Both the position numbers and the translations under genes were made by a program. Below, in pieces: positions 1-10,118 of a stretch of DNA of 64,000 bases (the stretch's first letter is position 1; every line of letters begins with the position of its first letter). The DNA is from Selenomonadaceae bacterium (lineage in GTDB: Bacteria; Bacillota; Negativicutes; Selenomonadales; Selenomonadaceae): contig JAGABT010000012.1 of assembly GCA_017614505.1 (NCBI GenBank), forward strand, positions 62,001 through 126,000, written 5' to 3'. Under the pieces are notes generated by a model. That model made no database searches. It was not told where the DNA came from and saw only the letters and a program-made list of their open reading frames with translations.

Positions 1-225
<225 letters not shown>

Positions 226-228
226 AGG

Positions 229-290
229 AAAAAAAGAAGCGCGCCATACGTAAAAAAAGAAGCGCGCCATATGTAAAAAAAGAAGCGCCC
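229..290. repeat. Short tandem repeat, about 2.7 units of 23 bp
   Basis: Two nearly identical 23-bp units (229-251 and 252-274) and a partial third (275-290) follow the hemB stop. Each unit is A7 followed by GAAGCGCGCCAT and a short variable end (ACGT in the first, ATGT in the second). The third unit runs directly into copy 1 of the dispersed hairpin element. The GCGCGCCAT part resembles the first stem of that element, so the tandem array may have arisen by slippage at its edge. Confidence 0.75.
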
Positions 291-409
291 CTGCAAATTC
301 GACGAATAGGAGAATTTGCTATGGGGCGCCGCCCGCGCCATTCGCCGGATGCGAATGCAGCGGGCTGGCTTTCTTTGTAACTTTCTTTCTCCACAGAAAG
401 AAAGTTAAT
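285..409 (-). repeat. Dispersed three-hairpin element, copy 1 (palindrome inserted in first loop)
   Basis: This is one of five related elements in the window. Hairpin 1 is GCGCCCC (285-291) with GGGGCGC. Its loop is enlarged by an inner palindrome, GCAAATTC with GAATTTGC (about 293-319). Hairpin 2 has an outer stem GCCCGC/GCGGGC and an inner stem CATTCGC/GCGAATG around loop CGGAT. Hairpin 3 is AACTTTCTTTC/GAAAGAAAGTT (379-405). The stem sequences differ from the other copies but stay paired. It lies just after the rpoD stop on the minus strand and just after hemB on the plus strand, so hairpin 3 could also help end transcription of either gene. The strand label marks the orientation shared with copies 4 and 5, read left to right here; it is arbitrary. 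Confidence 0.75.
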
Positions 410-417
410 CCAAACTT

Positions 418-1650
418 CTATTCGAGAAAATCCTTAAGTTTTTTGCTACGGCTAGGATGGCGGAGCTTGCGCAGCGCCTTGGCTTCGATTTGGCGGATAC
501 GTTCGCGGGTGACGTGGAAATTTTTACCGACTTCCTCAAGCGTTCGCGCCTTGCCGTCGATAAGTCCAAAACGCAAAGTCAGAACCTGCTTTTCGCGCGT
601 CGTCAAGGTGCCGAGAACTTCAGCCAGCTGTTCCTTGAGAAGCGTAAACGACGCAACGTCCGCCGGTGCCTGCGCGTCGTGGTCTTCAATGAAGTCGCCC
701 AGATGCGAATCTTCTTCCTCGCCGATAGGAGTTTCAAGCGAAACAGGTTCCTGCGCGATTTTCATAATTTCTCTCACGCGCTCAACAGGAACGTCCATTT
801 CCTTGGCGATTTCCTCGGCGGTAGGTTCGCGCCCGTATTTCTGAAGGAGTTGACGCGAAACTCTAACCAATTTGTTAATCGTTTCGACCATATGCACGGG
901 AATACGAATCGTGCGCGCCTGGTCAGCAATGGCGCGGGTTATCGCCTGACGAATCCACCACGTGGCGTAGGTGCTGAACTTGTAGCCCTTGTTATAGTCA
1001 AATTTCTCAACGGCTTTGATTAAGCCGAGGTTGCCTTCCTGAATCAAATCCAGAAACTGCATACCGCGCCCGACGTAGCGTTTGGCAATGCTGACAACGA
1101 GGCGCAGGTTAGCTTCCGCAAGTTCCTTTTGAGCGCTGCCGTCGCCATTTTCCATGCGCTTAGCCAGTTCGACTTCCTGATCCGCAGTCAAAAGCGGCAC
1201 GCGCCCAATTTCCTTGAGGTACATGCGGACGGGGTCGTCAATCGTCACGCCGTCGGGAATGGGAATTTCGACGGTTTCAGCGGGTTTTTCAGCCTCTTCA
1301 GTTTGAGTAATTTCAACGATTTCGGACACAGATTCATCAGCATTCGTCTCGGCGTCCTCGATAATCTCAACGCCTTTGGCAGTCAGCTCCGTGTATATGT
1401 CTTCAAATTCGGCGGCTTCTTTGTCGGCTGACAAATCCGGTCTCTGCGTGGCTTCCATAAGCTCGCTTTGAAAAATTTTGTTGCCGTTTTTATCGGCCTT
1501 TTCCAAGAGCATCGCCACTATCTGAGAGCTACGATTAATGCCAGCTCCAAGCGGCTCGACAGTTTCGGCATTTTCCACGTCGACTTCAGTATCTTCTGCC
1601 TCGACCGCCTCGGTTTCTTTCGTCACGGCAGCCCCAGTTTTTTCTGTCAT
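418..1650 (-). CDS. rpoD: Primary RNA polymerase sigma factor (sigma-70/SigA)
   Basis: This 410-residue housekeeping sigma factor directs RNA polymerase to promoters of the TTGACA/TATAAT type, several of which are visible in the window. Region 1.2 starts near [11 protein letters not shown] (residue 139). Region 2 contains [16 protein letters not shown], the DLIQEGN core-binding stretch and [14 protein letters not shown] (about 181-237). Region 4.2 with [14 protein letters not shown] lies near the C-terminus. The first 130 residues are acidic and low in complexity, longer than in many clostridial SigA proteins. The ATG start is preceded by AAAGGAG. It follows dnaG on the same strand with a gap of about 40 bp, the classic dnaG-rpoD macromolecular-synthesis pair. 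Confidence 0.97.
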   Translation of the reverse strand: MTEKTGAAVTKETEAVEAEDTEVDVENAETVEPLGAGINRSSQIVAMLLEKADKNGNKIFQSELMEATQRPDLSADKEAAEFEDIYTELTAKGVEIIEDAETNADESVSEIVEITQTEEAEKPAETVEIPIPDGVTIDDPVRMYLKEIGRVPLLTADQEVELAKRMENGDGSAQKELAEANLRLVVSIAKRYVGRGMQFLDLIQEGNLGLIKAVEKFDYNKGYKFSTYATWWIRQAITRAIADQARTIRIPVHMVETINKLVRVSRQLLQKYGREPTAEEIAKEMDVPVERVREIMKIAQEPVSLETPIGEEEDSHLGDFIEDHDAQAPADVASFTLLKEQLAEVLGTLTTREKQVLTLRFGLIDGKARTLEEVGKNFHVTRERIRQIEAKALRKLRHPSRSKKLKDFLE

Positions 1651-1691
1651 GCTGTAGCTCCTTTCAATGATTTTGCAATTTCAGGTTCAAA

Positions 1692-3509
1692 CTACAATTC
1701 ATCCATTTCTTTTTTTATCCGCAACGTTTCCAGCATTTTTTCCTGTGAGGCTGCTTCGTCGCCGGATTTAAAATATTCTTCAGCTTCCTTGATTAACCTG
1801 CCATGCAGAGCTTTCAGGTACGCGTGCCGCAAAAATTTGAGTGAATCGTCAAAGGCTTTTCGCTCATTTTCCTGCGATTGGAAAACGACGCCCGCTAAGA
1901 TTCTGGAAAGTTCCGCGGCGGCTTCTGCGCTTAGCTCCCTGGCGGCGCTTACGTCGTCTGGACGGCGTTCTTCCGCTTGACATTTTTCAAGATAGCTGAT
2001 AATTTCCTGGTGAAGTTTTGTAAAAATTTCTTTGGGTACCCGCTCAAGCGCAAAGGCAAGCGCTTCAGACTCGTACCACGCCTCGCGGATAATCGTGCTG
2101 CCGGATTGACGAATCAGCTGGTTTTCCGACGGTAAATTCTGGACACTGGTACGCGCCGGATTTTTACTGGACGATTTTTTTCTGGCTTGAGCGGCATTGT
2201 GTTCGATTTTGCTCCACTGCCTTTTTACAAGATCTTCGTCCAGAAGCAGTGCGGAAGAAATTTTGACAGCGTACTCGCCGCGCGCGACAGTATCTTCAAT
2301 TCCCGCCAAATCCTGCAGAATTTCATTGACCGCCGCGATTTTGCCGCTAACCGTGATATGCTCCCTGTGCGCCAGAACGTACTGAATCTTATAATCAAGC
2401 AGCGGCGTCGCATTTTCAACCAGCTTGAGAAAAGCGTCTTTGCCGTGCCTGCGAACGAACTCGTCGGGGTCTTTGCCGTCGGGAACGACAATCACGAAAA
2501 CTTCCGCACCCGCGCCGTGAATAATCGGCAGAGCCCGAATCGTTGCGCGCTGACCGGCTTCGTCGCTGTCGTAGCAGAAAACCACTCGCTTAGCGTATTG
2601 CGTCAAAAGTTTAGCGTGTTCCGCTGTGAAAGCAGTACCGAGCGTTGCCACGACGTTTTCAATTCCAGCGCTGGCGAGCGAAATTGCGTCCATGTAGCCT
2701 TCGACAACCACGGCGGAATTTTTTGCGCTAATCGCCCTGTTCGCCTTGTCGAGACCGAAAAGCAGGCGACCTTTGTGGAAAATTTCCGTTTCCGGCGTGT
2801 TGAGGTACTTGGCGCCGTTCTCATCCTCGGAGTTCAAAATCCGCCCGCCGAAGGCTACGACTCTGCCGAAAACGTCTGCGATTGGAATAATCACGCGCCC
2901 GCGCAGCCTGTCGTAAACGCTCGAACCCTTTTTATTTTCGACCGCAAGACCGGCTGAAACAATCTGCCTTTCGCTGAATCCGCGCTCTTTGAGCGCTTTA
3001 GTGAGGCTATCCCAGGTGTCCGGCGCAAAGCCCAGCGTGAATTTATCGACAACGCCTTGTGTTATTCCACGCGCGGCAAGATATTTCCTGCCTGCTTCGC
3101 CCTGCGCAGTTTTCGTCAGGCAGTTGTGATAAAATTCCTTCGCAAGCGCCGTGAGCTTCAGCAGTGATTTTCGTTCCTGCTCTTCGCGAATTTCTTTCGG
3201 AGATTTTTGCCGCGACGGAATTTCTATTCCGAGCCGTTCCGCCTGCAGTTTCACCGCGTCGAAGTAGGAAATGTTTTCTATCATCGAAATGAATTTGAAG
3301 ACGTTTCCTCCGGCGTGGCAGCCAAAGCAATAAAATAAGCCTTTGTCCGGCGCCACGGAAAACGAGGGAGTTTTTTCCTCGTGAAAAGGACAGCACGCCC
3401 AGTACCGCCCGCCTCTGAAGTTCAGCTGCAAATACCTGGACACCACGGCGTAAATGTCGGAGCGTTCACGTACGCGGTTTACAAAGTCGTCCATTTCCGT
3501 ATTGTTCAC
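1692..3509 (-). CDS. dnaG: DNA primase
   Basis: This 605-residue primase synthesises RNA primers at replication forks. The N-terminal CHC2-type zinc finger is visible as CPFHEEKTPSF and FYCFGCHAGG (Cys40, His43, Cys61, Cys64). The catalytic core follows, with the Toprim segment VVVEGYMDAISL and the acidic YDSDEAGQRA motif. The C-terminal helicase-binding region is less conserved. The chosen start is GTG, with a clear GGAGG about 6 bases upstream; an ATG five codons later is possible. It is upstream of and cotranscribed with rpoD. A TATATA-like -10 lies just before the ribosome-binding site, but no good -35 was found. Confidence 0.97.
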   Translation of the reverse strand: MNNTEMDDFVNRVRERSDIYAVVSRYLQLNFRGGRYWACCPFHEEKTPSFSVAPDKGLFYCFGCHAGGNVFKFISMIENISYFDAVKLQAERLGIEIPSRQKSPKEIREEQERKSLLKLTALAKEFYHNCLTKTAQGEAGRKYLAARGITQGVVDKFTLGFAPDTWDSLTKALKERGFSERQIVSAGLAVENKKGSSVYDRLRGRVIIPIADVFGRVVAFGGRILNSEDENGAKYLNTPETEIFHKGRLLFGLDKANRAISAKNSAVVVEGYMDAISLASAGIENVVATLGTAFTAEHAKLLTQYAKRVVFCYDSDEAGQRATIRALPIIHGAGAEVFVIVVPDGKDPDEFVRRHGKDAFLKLVENATPLLDYKIQYVLAHREHITVSGKIAAVNEILQDLAGIEDTVARGEYAVKISSALLLDEDLVKRQWSKIEHNAAQARKKSSSKNPARTSVQNLPSENQLIRQSGSTIIREAWYESEALAFALERVPKEIFTKLHQEIISYLEKCQAEERRPDDVSAARELSAEAAAELSRILAGVVFQSQENERKAFDDSLKFLRHAYLKALHGRLIKEAEEYFKSGDEAASQEKMLETLRIKKEMDEL

Positions 3510-3591
3510 GCTCTCAACCTCCGTGGCTTATATATTCCCTACAATTCGCAAATTTCCTTTTTTTGCGCCAGCCGCCAGTTCCAAAAAAAAC

Positions 3592-3620
3592 TTGCCAAAA
3601 ATCAAAACAACAAATATAAT
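3592..3620 (+). promoter_or_regulatory. Sigma-70 promoter of ctsR
   Basis: The -35 is TTGCCA (3592-3597) and the -10 is TATAAT (3615-3620), separated by exactly 17 bases. The start codon of ctsR follows 23 bases downstream. It lies in the divergent dnaG/ctsR intergenic region. Confidence 0.75.
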
Positions 3621-3643
3621 GTCAAAGATTCGGGGTGATTTTT

Positions 3644-4111
3644 ATGATGAACAACAAGGCAGACACAATCGAAAAATACATTCTTGACCGGCTTTCGGAA
3701 CAGCACGGCGGAAAAGTCGAACTCAAGCGAACGGCTTTAGCAGGCGAAATAAACTGCGCGCCGTCGCAAATCAGCTACGTTTTGAGTACGCGCTTCACGC
3801 ATGAACGCGGCTTTCGCGTCGAATCCCAGCGCGGCATGGGCGGTTACATTCGCATTACGATTGTCACGGACGAAGACCTGGAGAAAAAAATTTTTTACAG
3901 CAAAATGATAGAGAAAATCGACGAATTTACGCCGTTCGAGGTCGTCAAAGGAATGCTGGATTATCTCGTTCGGACGACGATTATTACGCGCCGCGAAGGA
4001 CTGCTCATTTCTCAAATGGCGCTGGAACTTTACCGCAACGAAAATATCAAATCGTCTGACCGCGTCGAAATTATTCGCTCGATTTTCAAGACGCTGGCGG
4101 ATAATTCCTGA
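3644..4111 (+). CDS. ctsR: Transcriptional repressor of stress genes, CtsR family
   Basis: This 155-residue protein is a CtsR-like repressor of clp protease and chaperone genes. The diagnostic N-terminal winged-helix part is present: an IEKYIL helix, CAPSQISYVL, then TRFTHERG followed by RGMGGYIRI, the glycine-rich wing that reads DNA and senses heat. A four-helix C-terminal dimer domain follows. The ATG at 3644 is chosen because GGGGTG sits 7 bases upstream; the frame extends to a GTG at 3635 that overlaps this site. In most Firmicutes ctsR heads an operon with mcsA, mcsB and clpC, but here it is alone, followed by a terminator-like hairpin and an unrelated HD hydrolase. Confidence 0.9.
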   Translation: MMNNKADTIEKYILDRLSEQHGGKVELKRTALAGEINCAPSQISYVLSTRFTHERGFRVESQRGMGGYIRITIVTDEDLEKKIFYSKMIEKIDEFTPFEVVKGMLDYLVRTTIITRREGLLISQMALELYRNENIKSSDRVEIIRSIFKTLADNS

Positions 4112-4124
4112 ACCTGGCGGAAAT

Positions 4125-4165
4125 TTTTACGGCTCCTTTGTTCTGGCAGGGGAGTTTTTTTGTTT
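4125..4165 (+). terminator. Weak rho-independent terminator after ctsR
   Basis: A short inverted repeat (CTCC with GGAG, extendable by a G-T pair) with a loop of about 14 bases is followed by a run of seven T. The stem is short, so termination may be partial. It separates ctsR from the HD-domain gene, which has its own -10 element. Confidence 0.5.
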
Positions 4166-4191
4166 TTGCGTATTCCAATTTTCCGCAAATC

Positions 4192-4200
4192 TGCTATAAT
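4192..4200 (+). promoter_or_regulatory. Extended -10 promoter of the HD-domain gene
   Basis: TGCTATAAT is an extended -10 element (TG, one base, TATAAT at 4195-4200) lying 27 bases before the ATG of the HD-domain gene. The -35 position holds only ATTCCA, so recognition probably depends on the extended -10. Confidence 0.6.
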
Positions 4201-4227
4201 GGTTCGGTTAAACAAGGTGGTGATTGA

Positions 4228-5010
4228 ATGCGTGAACTTTTGAGCGAAATGCACCGCTGGATGAGCGCTTACATGAAAAGTTTTTACAGCGCCGACGAGG
4301 AAGTTCAGCGCGGGATTCTGATTAAGGAAACTCATACCGGCTACGTTACGGTGAACTGCGTTGAGCTCGCTAAGGCTTTGAATTTTCCTCCGCATGACGT
4401 TGAGCTGGCGGAAATTATTGGTCTATTCCACGATGTTGGCAGGTTCCGGCAGTACAGCATTTACAAAACTTTCAACGACGCCGATTCCGAAGACCACGCT
4501 GATTTGGGGATTAAAGTTATCGCCGAGCTGGATTTTTTCAAAAAGCTTGACGCGGCGGATTACGCGCTGGTTGAATTTGCGATTCAGCAGCATAACAAGA
4601 AAGTTATCGCGCCGACGGACGATGCGCGCAAAATTCTTTTCGCCAAAGTCATTCGCGACGCCGATAAGCTTGACATTTACCGCGTGCTTGAGCCGTTCCT
4701 CGCGCAGGAAAATGCGGATAAAATGCCCAAATTTATCAAAGGCGTCGAGCGCGCGGAAATTAGTCCTGACTTCGTAGAAAAATTCGTGCGCGGCGAGCAG
4801 GTTGACTACCGCGAAATTCGTACCAACGGCGACAGGAAAATCGTCCGGCTCATGTGGATTTACGATGTAAACTTTGCATGGACTATGCGGAAAATCGTCG
4901 AGCGCGGGTATATCGAAAAGATTGTTCAGAATCTGCCTGCGGACGAAAAAATTGCGGCGGGCGTCAAACTTTTGCGCGAACACGTCGCTGAAGTTATTGG
5001 CTCTCTTTAG
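4228..5010 (+). CDS. HD-domain metal-dependent phosphohydrolase, substrate unknown
   Basis: This 260-residue soluble protein belongs to the HD superfamily of metal-dependent phosphohydrolases. Candidate metal ligands are His36, the doublet His68-Asp69 in GLFHDVGRF, and Asp144 in VIRDADKLDI, giving the H...HD...D arrangement. The intervening HADLGIKV and QQHNKK are also typical of small HD proteins that act on nucleotides or their derivatives. GGTGGTG lies just upstream of the ATG. It has its own promoter, and a copy of the dispersed hairpin element follows immediately. The substrate cannot be told from sequence. No ACT, GAF or response-regulator domain is attached. Confidence 0.8.
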   Translation: MRELLSEMHRWMSAYMKSFYSADEEVQRGILIKETHTGYVTVNCVELAKALNFPPHDVELAEIIGLFHDVGRFRQYSIYKTFNDADSEDHADLGIKVIAELDFFKKLDAADYALVEFAIQQHNKKVIAPTDDARKILFAKVIRDADKLDIYRVLEPFLAQENADKMPKFIKGVERAEISPDFVEKFVRGEQVDYREIRTNGDRKIVRLMWIYDVNFAWTMRKIVERGYIEKIVQNLPADEKIAAGVKLLREHVAEVIGSL

Positions 5011-5023
5011 TTCTGTTTCAGCA

Positions 5024-5118
5024 TTTCTTTCGAGAAAGAAACGCTGGCAAAGAAAGCTGGGCCGCATAGGTCGCATCCGGCGACCTGTGACGGCCCGCGC
5101 GCCGTCCATGGCGCGCTT
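5024..5118 (+). repeat. Dispersed three-hairpin element, copy 2
   Basis: In opposite orientation to copy 1. Reading left to right it has a reduced hairpin 3 (TTTCTTTCGAGAAAGAAA), then the conserved AAAGAAAGCTGG. Hairpin 2 follows, with outer stem GGGCCG/CGGCCC and inner stem AGGTCGC/GCGACCT around a CGGAT loop (read on the minus strand). Hairpin 1 is GCGCGCC/GGCGCGC around ATGGAC. It fills the gap between the HD-domain gene and glnS. It shares the upstream flank TGTTTCAGCATTTCTTTCGA with copy 3. Confidence 0.8.
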
Positions 5119-5157
5119 TATTCGATAATTGGCGAAATTTCTATAAGGGGTGTTTTG

Positions 5158-6810
5158 ATGATAAATTTTGTTCAGCAGGAAATTGAAAATGATTTGAAGG
5201 CGGGCAAGTACACCAGCGGAATTCGCACGCGTTTTCCGCCGGAACCCAACGGCTATCTGCACATTGGTCATGCGAAATCGGTCTGCCTCAATTTCGGGCT
5301 GGCGAATTTCAACGGCGGTCTGTGCAACCTGCGCTTCGACGATACTAATCCTACGAAGGAGGATGTTGAGTACGTCGATTCGATTCAGGAAGATATTCGC
5401 TGGCTCGGCTTCGACTGGGCGGACAGGAAATTTTTCGCGTCCGACTATTTCGGCAGGCTCTACGAGTACGCCGTTGAACTTATCCGGCGCGGTCTGGCTT
5501 ACGTCGACGATTTGAGCGCCGAGGAAATTAAAGCCTATCGCGGCACGCTCACCGAGCCTGGAAAGGAAAGTCCGTGCCGTAACCGCAGCGTCGAAGAAAA
5601 TCTGGATTTGTTCGCCAAAATGAAGGCGGGCGAATTTGCCGACGGCGAAAAAGTTCTCCGCGCGAAAATCGATATGGCGTCTCCTAACATGAATATGCGT
5701 GACCCCGTCATTTACCGCATAACCCGCGCGACGCACCACCGCACCGGCGATGACTGGCTGATTTATCCCATGTACGATTTCGCGCACCCGCTCAGCGACG
5801 CCATTGAAAATATCACGCATTCCGTCTGCACGCTGGAATTTGAAGACCACCGCCCGTTTTACGACTGGCTGCTTGACGCGCTGGATTTCGACGTTAATTC
5901 CCGCCCGCGCCAGATTGAATTTGCGCGCCTTGACTTGACCAACACAATCACCAGCAAGCGCAAACTCCGCCAGCTTGTTGAGGAAAAACATGTGCGCGGC
6001 TGGGACGATCCGCGTATGCCAACGCTTTCCGGCTTGAGGAGGCGCGGCTTTACTCCGGCGGCTATCCGCGATTTCTGCGAAAGAATTGGCGTCGCCAAAA
6101 GTAACAGCCTCGTCGATGTCGCCATGCTCGAAAGCTGCGTCCGCGAAGATTTGAACAACAACGCCGACCGTATCATGGCGGTTCTCGACCCGCTCAAAGT
6201 TGTTCTGACCAACGTCGATGAAAATTCCGTTGAGTACCTGCCCGCTGAAAATCACCCGACGCGCGGCGGCAGTCGCTACGTTCCGTTCACGCGGGAAATT
6301 TTCATTGAACGCGAAGATTTCATGGAAGACGCGCCCAAAAAATTCTTCCGCCTCAAACCTGGCGGCGAAGTCCGGCTCAAGCACGCCTATATTATCAAGT
6401 GCGACGAAGTTATTAAGGACGCGGCGGGCAAAGTTACCGAGCTCCACTGCACGATTGACAAAACTTCCAAATCCGGCGGCGAGACTGCCAATCGCAAGGT
6501 TAAGGGCACGATTCACTGGGTCAGCGCGAAATTTGCGCTCAAGGCTGAAGTGCGCCTGTACGATTATCTTTTGACGACTGACGAAAAGGGTAACCTGCCG
6601 GAAGATTTTATCGGCGCGCTCAATCCAAATTCGCTGATTGTTATTGATAACGCGCTGGTTGAACCGAGCGTTCGCTGGACGGCGGCTGGTACGCATTACC
6701 AGTTCCTGCGCCTTGGATATTTTGTCGTCGACCCCGATACTACGCCGGAGCATCTGGTTTTCAATCGCGTTGTTGGACTCAAAGATACATGGGCTAAGAT
6801 TAGTAAATAG
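5158..6810 (+). CDS. glnS: Glutaminyl-tRNA synthetase
   Basis: This 550-residue class I aminoacyl-tRNA synthetase charges tRNA-Gln with glutamine. The HIGH motif is visible in [15 protein letters not shown] (HIGH at residues 35-38) and the KMSKS equivalent as SKRKL (266-270). DDTNP, the GlnRS/GluRS acidic segment, follows the HIGH region, and the C-terminal beta-barrels for anticodon recognition fill the rest. The length matches bacterial GlnRS. ATG 5158 is chosen because AAGGGG lies 7 bases upstream; a TTG codon directly before it is in frame. A direct GlnRS suggests that charging does not rely solely on the GatCAB amidotransferase route common in Firmicutes. Confidence 0.96.
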   Translation: MINFVQQEIENDLKAGKYTSGIRTRFPPEPNGYLHIGHAKSVCLNFGLANFNGGLCNLRFDDTNPTKEDVEYVDSIQEDIRWLGFDWADRKFFASDYFGRLYEYAVELIRRGLAYVDDLSAEEIKAYRGTLTEPGKESPCRNRSVEENLDLFAKMKAGEFADGEKVLRAKIDMASPNMNMRDPVIYRITRATHHRTGDDWLIYPMYDFAHPLSDAIENITHSVCTLEFEDHRPFYDWLLDALDFDVNSRPRQIEFARLDLTNTITSKRKLRQLVEEKHVRGWDDPRMPTLSGLRRRGFTPAAIRDFCERIGVAKSNSLVDVAMLESCVREDLNNNADRIMAVLDPLKVVLTNVDENSVEYLPAENHPTRGGSRYVPFTREIFIEREDFMEDAPKKFFRLKPGGEVRLKHAYIIKCDEVIKDAAGKVTELHCTIDKTSKSGGETANRKVKGTIHWVSAKFALKAEVRLYDYLLTTDEKGNLPEDFIGALNPNSLIVIDNALVEPSVRWTAAGTHYQFLRLGYFVVDPDTTPEHLVFNRVVGLKDTWAKISK

Positions 6811-6826
6811 TTAGGAGACGATTTTT

Positions 6827-7138
6827 ATGATGAAGAAACCACCGCGCGGCTTGACGGATAAGGATATGATTCGCAACTACGTCGAAGAACAGTCCGTCGA
6901 GGCGCAGCTCTTAACGGCGGCGAAAAAGGCTGAAAAGCGCCGCTTAGTTGAGGCGGCAGAGGCTCCGCCTGAACCGCTGGCGAAATCCGGCTTCACTAAG
7001 GAACTCACCGACCAACTCGGCATGGAACTTGTCGCGCTGAAAATGGAACTCGAAATGTCCGGCGTCAAAAGCTACAGCTACAAAATCAAACGCGACGGCG
7101 AAAAAATCACGCTCACTGTCACCGATAAAAAGTTCTAA
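6827..7138 (+). CDS. Small hypothetical protein downstream of glnS
   Basis: This 103-residue soluble protein is not recognised. The N-terminal half is rich in Lys, Glu and Ala and probably helical (AKKAEKRRLVEAAEA). The C-terminal half looks like a small beta structure (SYSYKIKRDGEKITLTVTDKK). A good TTAGGAGA site lies 10 bases before the ATG, and the gap to glnS is only 16 bases, so cotranscription is likely. The codon usage resembles its neighbours. There are no membrane segments, cysteines or known motifs. Confidence 0.7.
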   Translation: MMKKPPRGLTDKDMIRNYVEEQSVEAQLLTAAKKAEKRRLVEAAEAPPEPLAKSGFTKELTDQLGMELVALKMELEMSGVKSYSYKIKRDGEKITLTVTDKKF

Positions 7139-7173
7139 TCGACGCAGCAAAATTTGAGGAAGTGTAGCAATCA

Positions 7174-8454
7174 ATGGATATGACGACGGTGGCGGTGGTA
7201 ATTTTTATCGCCGCCTACGTGCTGATAATTTCCGAGAAAGTTCACCGCACAATCGTTGGAATCGTCGGCGCAATGCTGATGATAATCGCCGGAATAATTT
7301 CGCAGGAAACGGCGATTCACCATATCGACTTCAACACGCTGGGACTTTTAATGGGCATGATGATAATCGTGAACATTACCAGCGAAACTGGGCTGTTCAA
7401 TTTTCTGGCGATATGGGCGGCGAAAAAAGTTAAAGCGCAGCCGGTAAAACTTCTTGTTGCGCTGAGTTTGCTTACGGCGGTCTGCTCGGCGTTCCTTGAC
7501 AACGTGACGACGGTTTTGCTGACGGTGCCGATAACGTTCAACATAGCGGCGCAGCTGAAAGTTGACGTTAAGCCGTTCCTTATGGCGCAGATAATCAGCT
7601 CGAACATAGGCGGCACGGCAACGCTGGTAGGAGACCCGCCAAATATCATGATAGGCTCGGCGGTCGGTCTGAGCTTCATGGACTTTATTTTCAACCTGTC
7701 GATACCGGCGATAATAATTTTCGTGGTAACGGTAGCGATAATGGTCGCGCTGTACGGACCGAAACTTCACACGCAGCCGGAACTGCAGGATAAAGTTATG
7801 CGGCTGAACGAATACAGCCAGATAACGGACGTGACGCTTTTGAAAAAATGTCTGTTCGTGCTGGCGGTAACAATGTCAATGTTCGTCATGCACGGGGCGC
7901 TTCATCTTGAAACGGCGACGGCGGCGCTCACGGGCGCGGGTTTGCTCCTGCTGATAACTTTTTCGCACAACGAGGAAATGATAGCTAAAGTTTTGAGCAA
8001 AATCGAATGGCTGGCGATATTTTTCTTCGCGGGATTATTCGTACTGGTCGGCGCGCTGGTTGAAACCGGCGTGATAAAAATGCTGGCGGCGGAGGCGATA
8101 AAGCTTACCAACGGCAGCGTGACGGCGACGGCGATTCTGATTCTGTGGATGAGCGCGATAGCCTCGGCGTTCATAGACAACATTCCCTTCGTGGCGACGC
8201 TGATTCCGCTGATAAAAGACATGGGCGAAATGGGATTGTCGAATCTGGAGCCAATGTGGTGGAGTCTGGCGCTGGGCGCGTGCCTCGGCGGAAACGGGAC
8301 GCTCATTGGAGCCAGCGCGAATGTGGTTGTGGCATCGATGGCGGCGCAGCGCGGCAAACCAATTTCGTTTATCAGTTTCATGCGCACGGCGTTCCCGCTT
8401 ATGATTCTGTCAATTATGATTTCCATGGCGTATGTCTGGATTAGATATTTGTAA
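7174..8454 (+). CDS. Ion transporter of the ArsB/NhaD/SLC13 superfamily
   Basis: This 426-residue, highly hydrophobic protein has about 11-12 predicted membrane segments. The two inverted halves of the superfamily are visible as matching pairs: FLDNVTTVLLTVP with GGTATLVGDPPN in the first half, and FIDNIPFVATLIPL with GGNGTLIGASANVV in the second. Each pair comprises a discontinuous helix followed by a substrate- or ion-binding loop. This pattern is shared by sodium/proton antiporters (NhaD), arsenite permeases (ArsB) and divalent anion symporters, so the substrate is unresolved. No ars genes are adjacent. The gene follows the small glnS-linked protein after 35 bases, with a GAGGAAG site. Copy 3 of the hairpin element follows directly. 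Confidence 0.85.
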   Translation: MDMTTVAVVIFIAAYVLIISEKVHRTIVGIVGAMLMIIAGIISQETAIHHIDFNTLGLLMGMMIIVNITSETGLFNFLAIWAAKKVKAQPVKLLVALSLLTAVCSAFLDNVTTVLLTVPITFNIAAQLKVDVKPFLMAQIISSNIGGTATLVGDPPNIMIGSAVGLSFMDFIFNLSIPAIIIFVVTVAIMVALYGPKLHTQPELQDKVMRLNEYSQITDVTLLKKCLFVLAVTMSMFVMHGALHLETATAALTGAGLLLLITFSHNEEMIAKVLSKIEWLAIFFFAGLFVLVGALVETGVIKMLAAEAIKLTNGSVTATAILILWMSAIASAFIDNIPFVATLIPLIKDMGEMGLSNLEPMWWSLALGACLGGNGTLIGASANVVVASMAAQRGKPISFISFMRTAFPLMILSIMISMAYVWIRYL

Positions 8455-8488
8455 TTTTGTTTCAGCATTTCTTTCGAAGGTTTTGTCT

Positions 8489-8618
8489 GTTACTTTCTTT
8501 CGAGAAAGAAAGTAACCAAAGAAAGCTGGGCCGCATAGGTCGCTTCCGGCGACCTGTGACGGCCCGCGCCCCATCCATGGGGCGCCCCTTCATTGCGTGC
8601 GTCCATGTGGCGCCTCTT
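8489..8618 (+). repeat. Dispersed three-hairpin element, copy 3
   Basis: Same orientation as copy 2. Hairpin 3 is a 28-base perfect inverted repeat, GTTACTTTCTTTCG plus its complement (8489-8516). Then come the conserved CAAAGAAAGCTGG, hairpin 2 (outer GGGCCG/CGGCCC, inner AGGTCGC/GCGACCT, loop CGGAA) and hairpin 1 (CGCCCC/GGGGCG around ATGGAT, complementary-strand reading). The last 29 bases match the outer flank of copy 4 (GCGTGCGTCCATGTGGCGCC), so copies 3 and 4 are the longest versions. It lies between two convergent genes. Confidence 0.85.
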
Positions 8619-8623
8619 TTTTT

Positions 8624-8662
8624 GCAAATAAAAAATCGGCTGGACTGAAAATCCAACCGACG
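8624..8662 (-). terminator. Rho-independent terminator of gdhA
   Basis: Read on the minus strand, TCGGTTGGA, loop TTTTCAG, TCCAGCCGA is followed by six T. This is a strong stem with a T-tract directly after the gdhA stop. Confidence 0.8.
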
Positions 8663-8685
8663 GAAAAAATGTTTGCGTTGATTTT

Positions 8686-10118
<1,433 letters not shown>

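Noticed and set aside
3590..3645. CtsR operator at the ctsR promoter
   Set aside because: Only single TCAAA-like words are present, without the tandem spacing of known CtsR boxes.
4423..6753. 776-codon open frame antisense to the HD-domain gene and glnS
   Set aside because: It lies opposite a clear glnS and continues through repeat copy 2. No motif, ribosome-binding site or similarity was seen; long antisense frames are expected in GC-rich third-position DNA.
8457..8648. Small ORFs crossing the dispersed repeats
   Set aside because: Similar peptides ([10 protein letters not shown]) appear in copies 2 and 3 only because the DNA repeats; the stems, not the peptides, are conserved.
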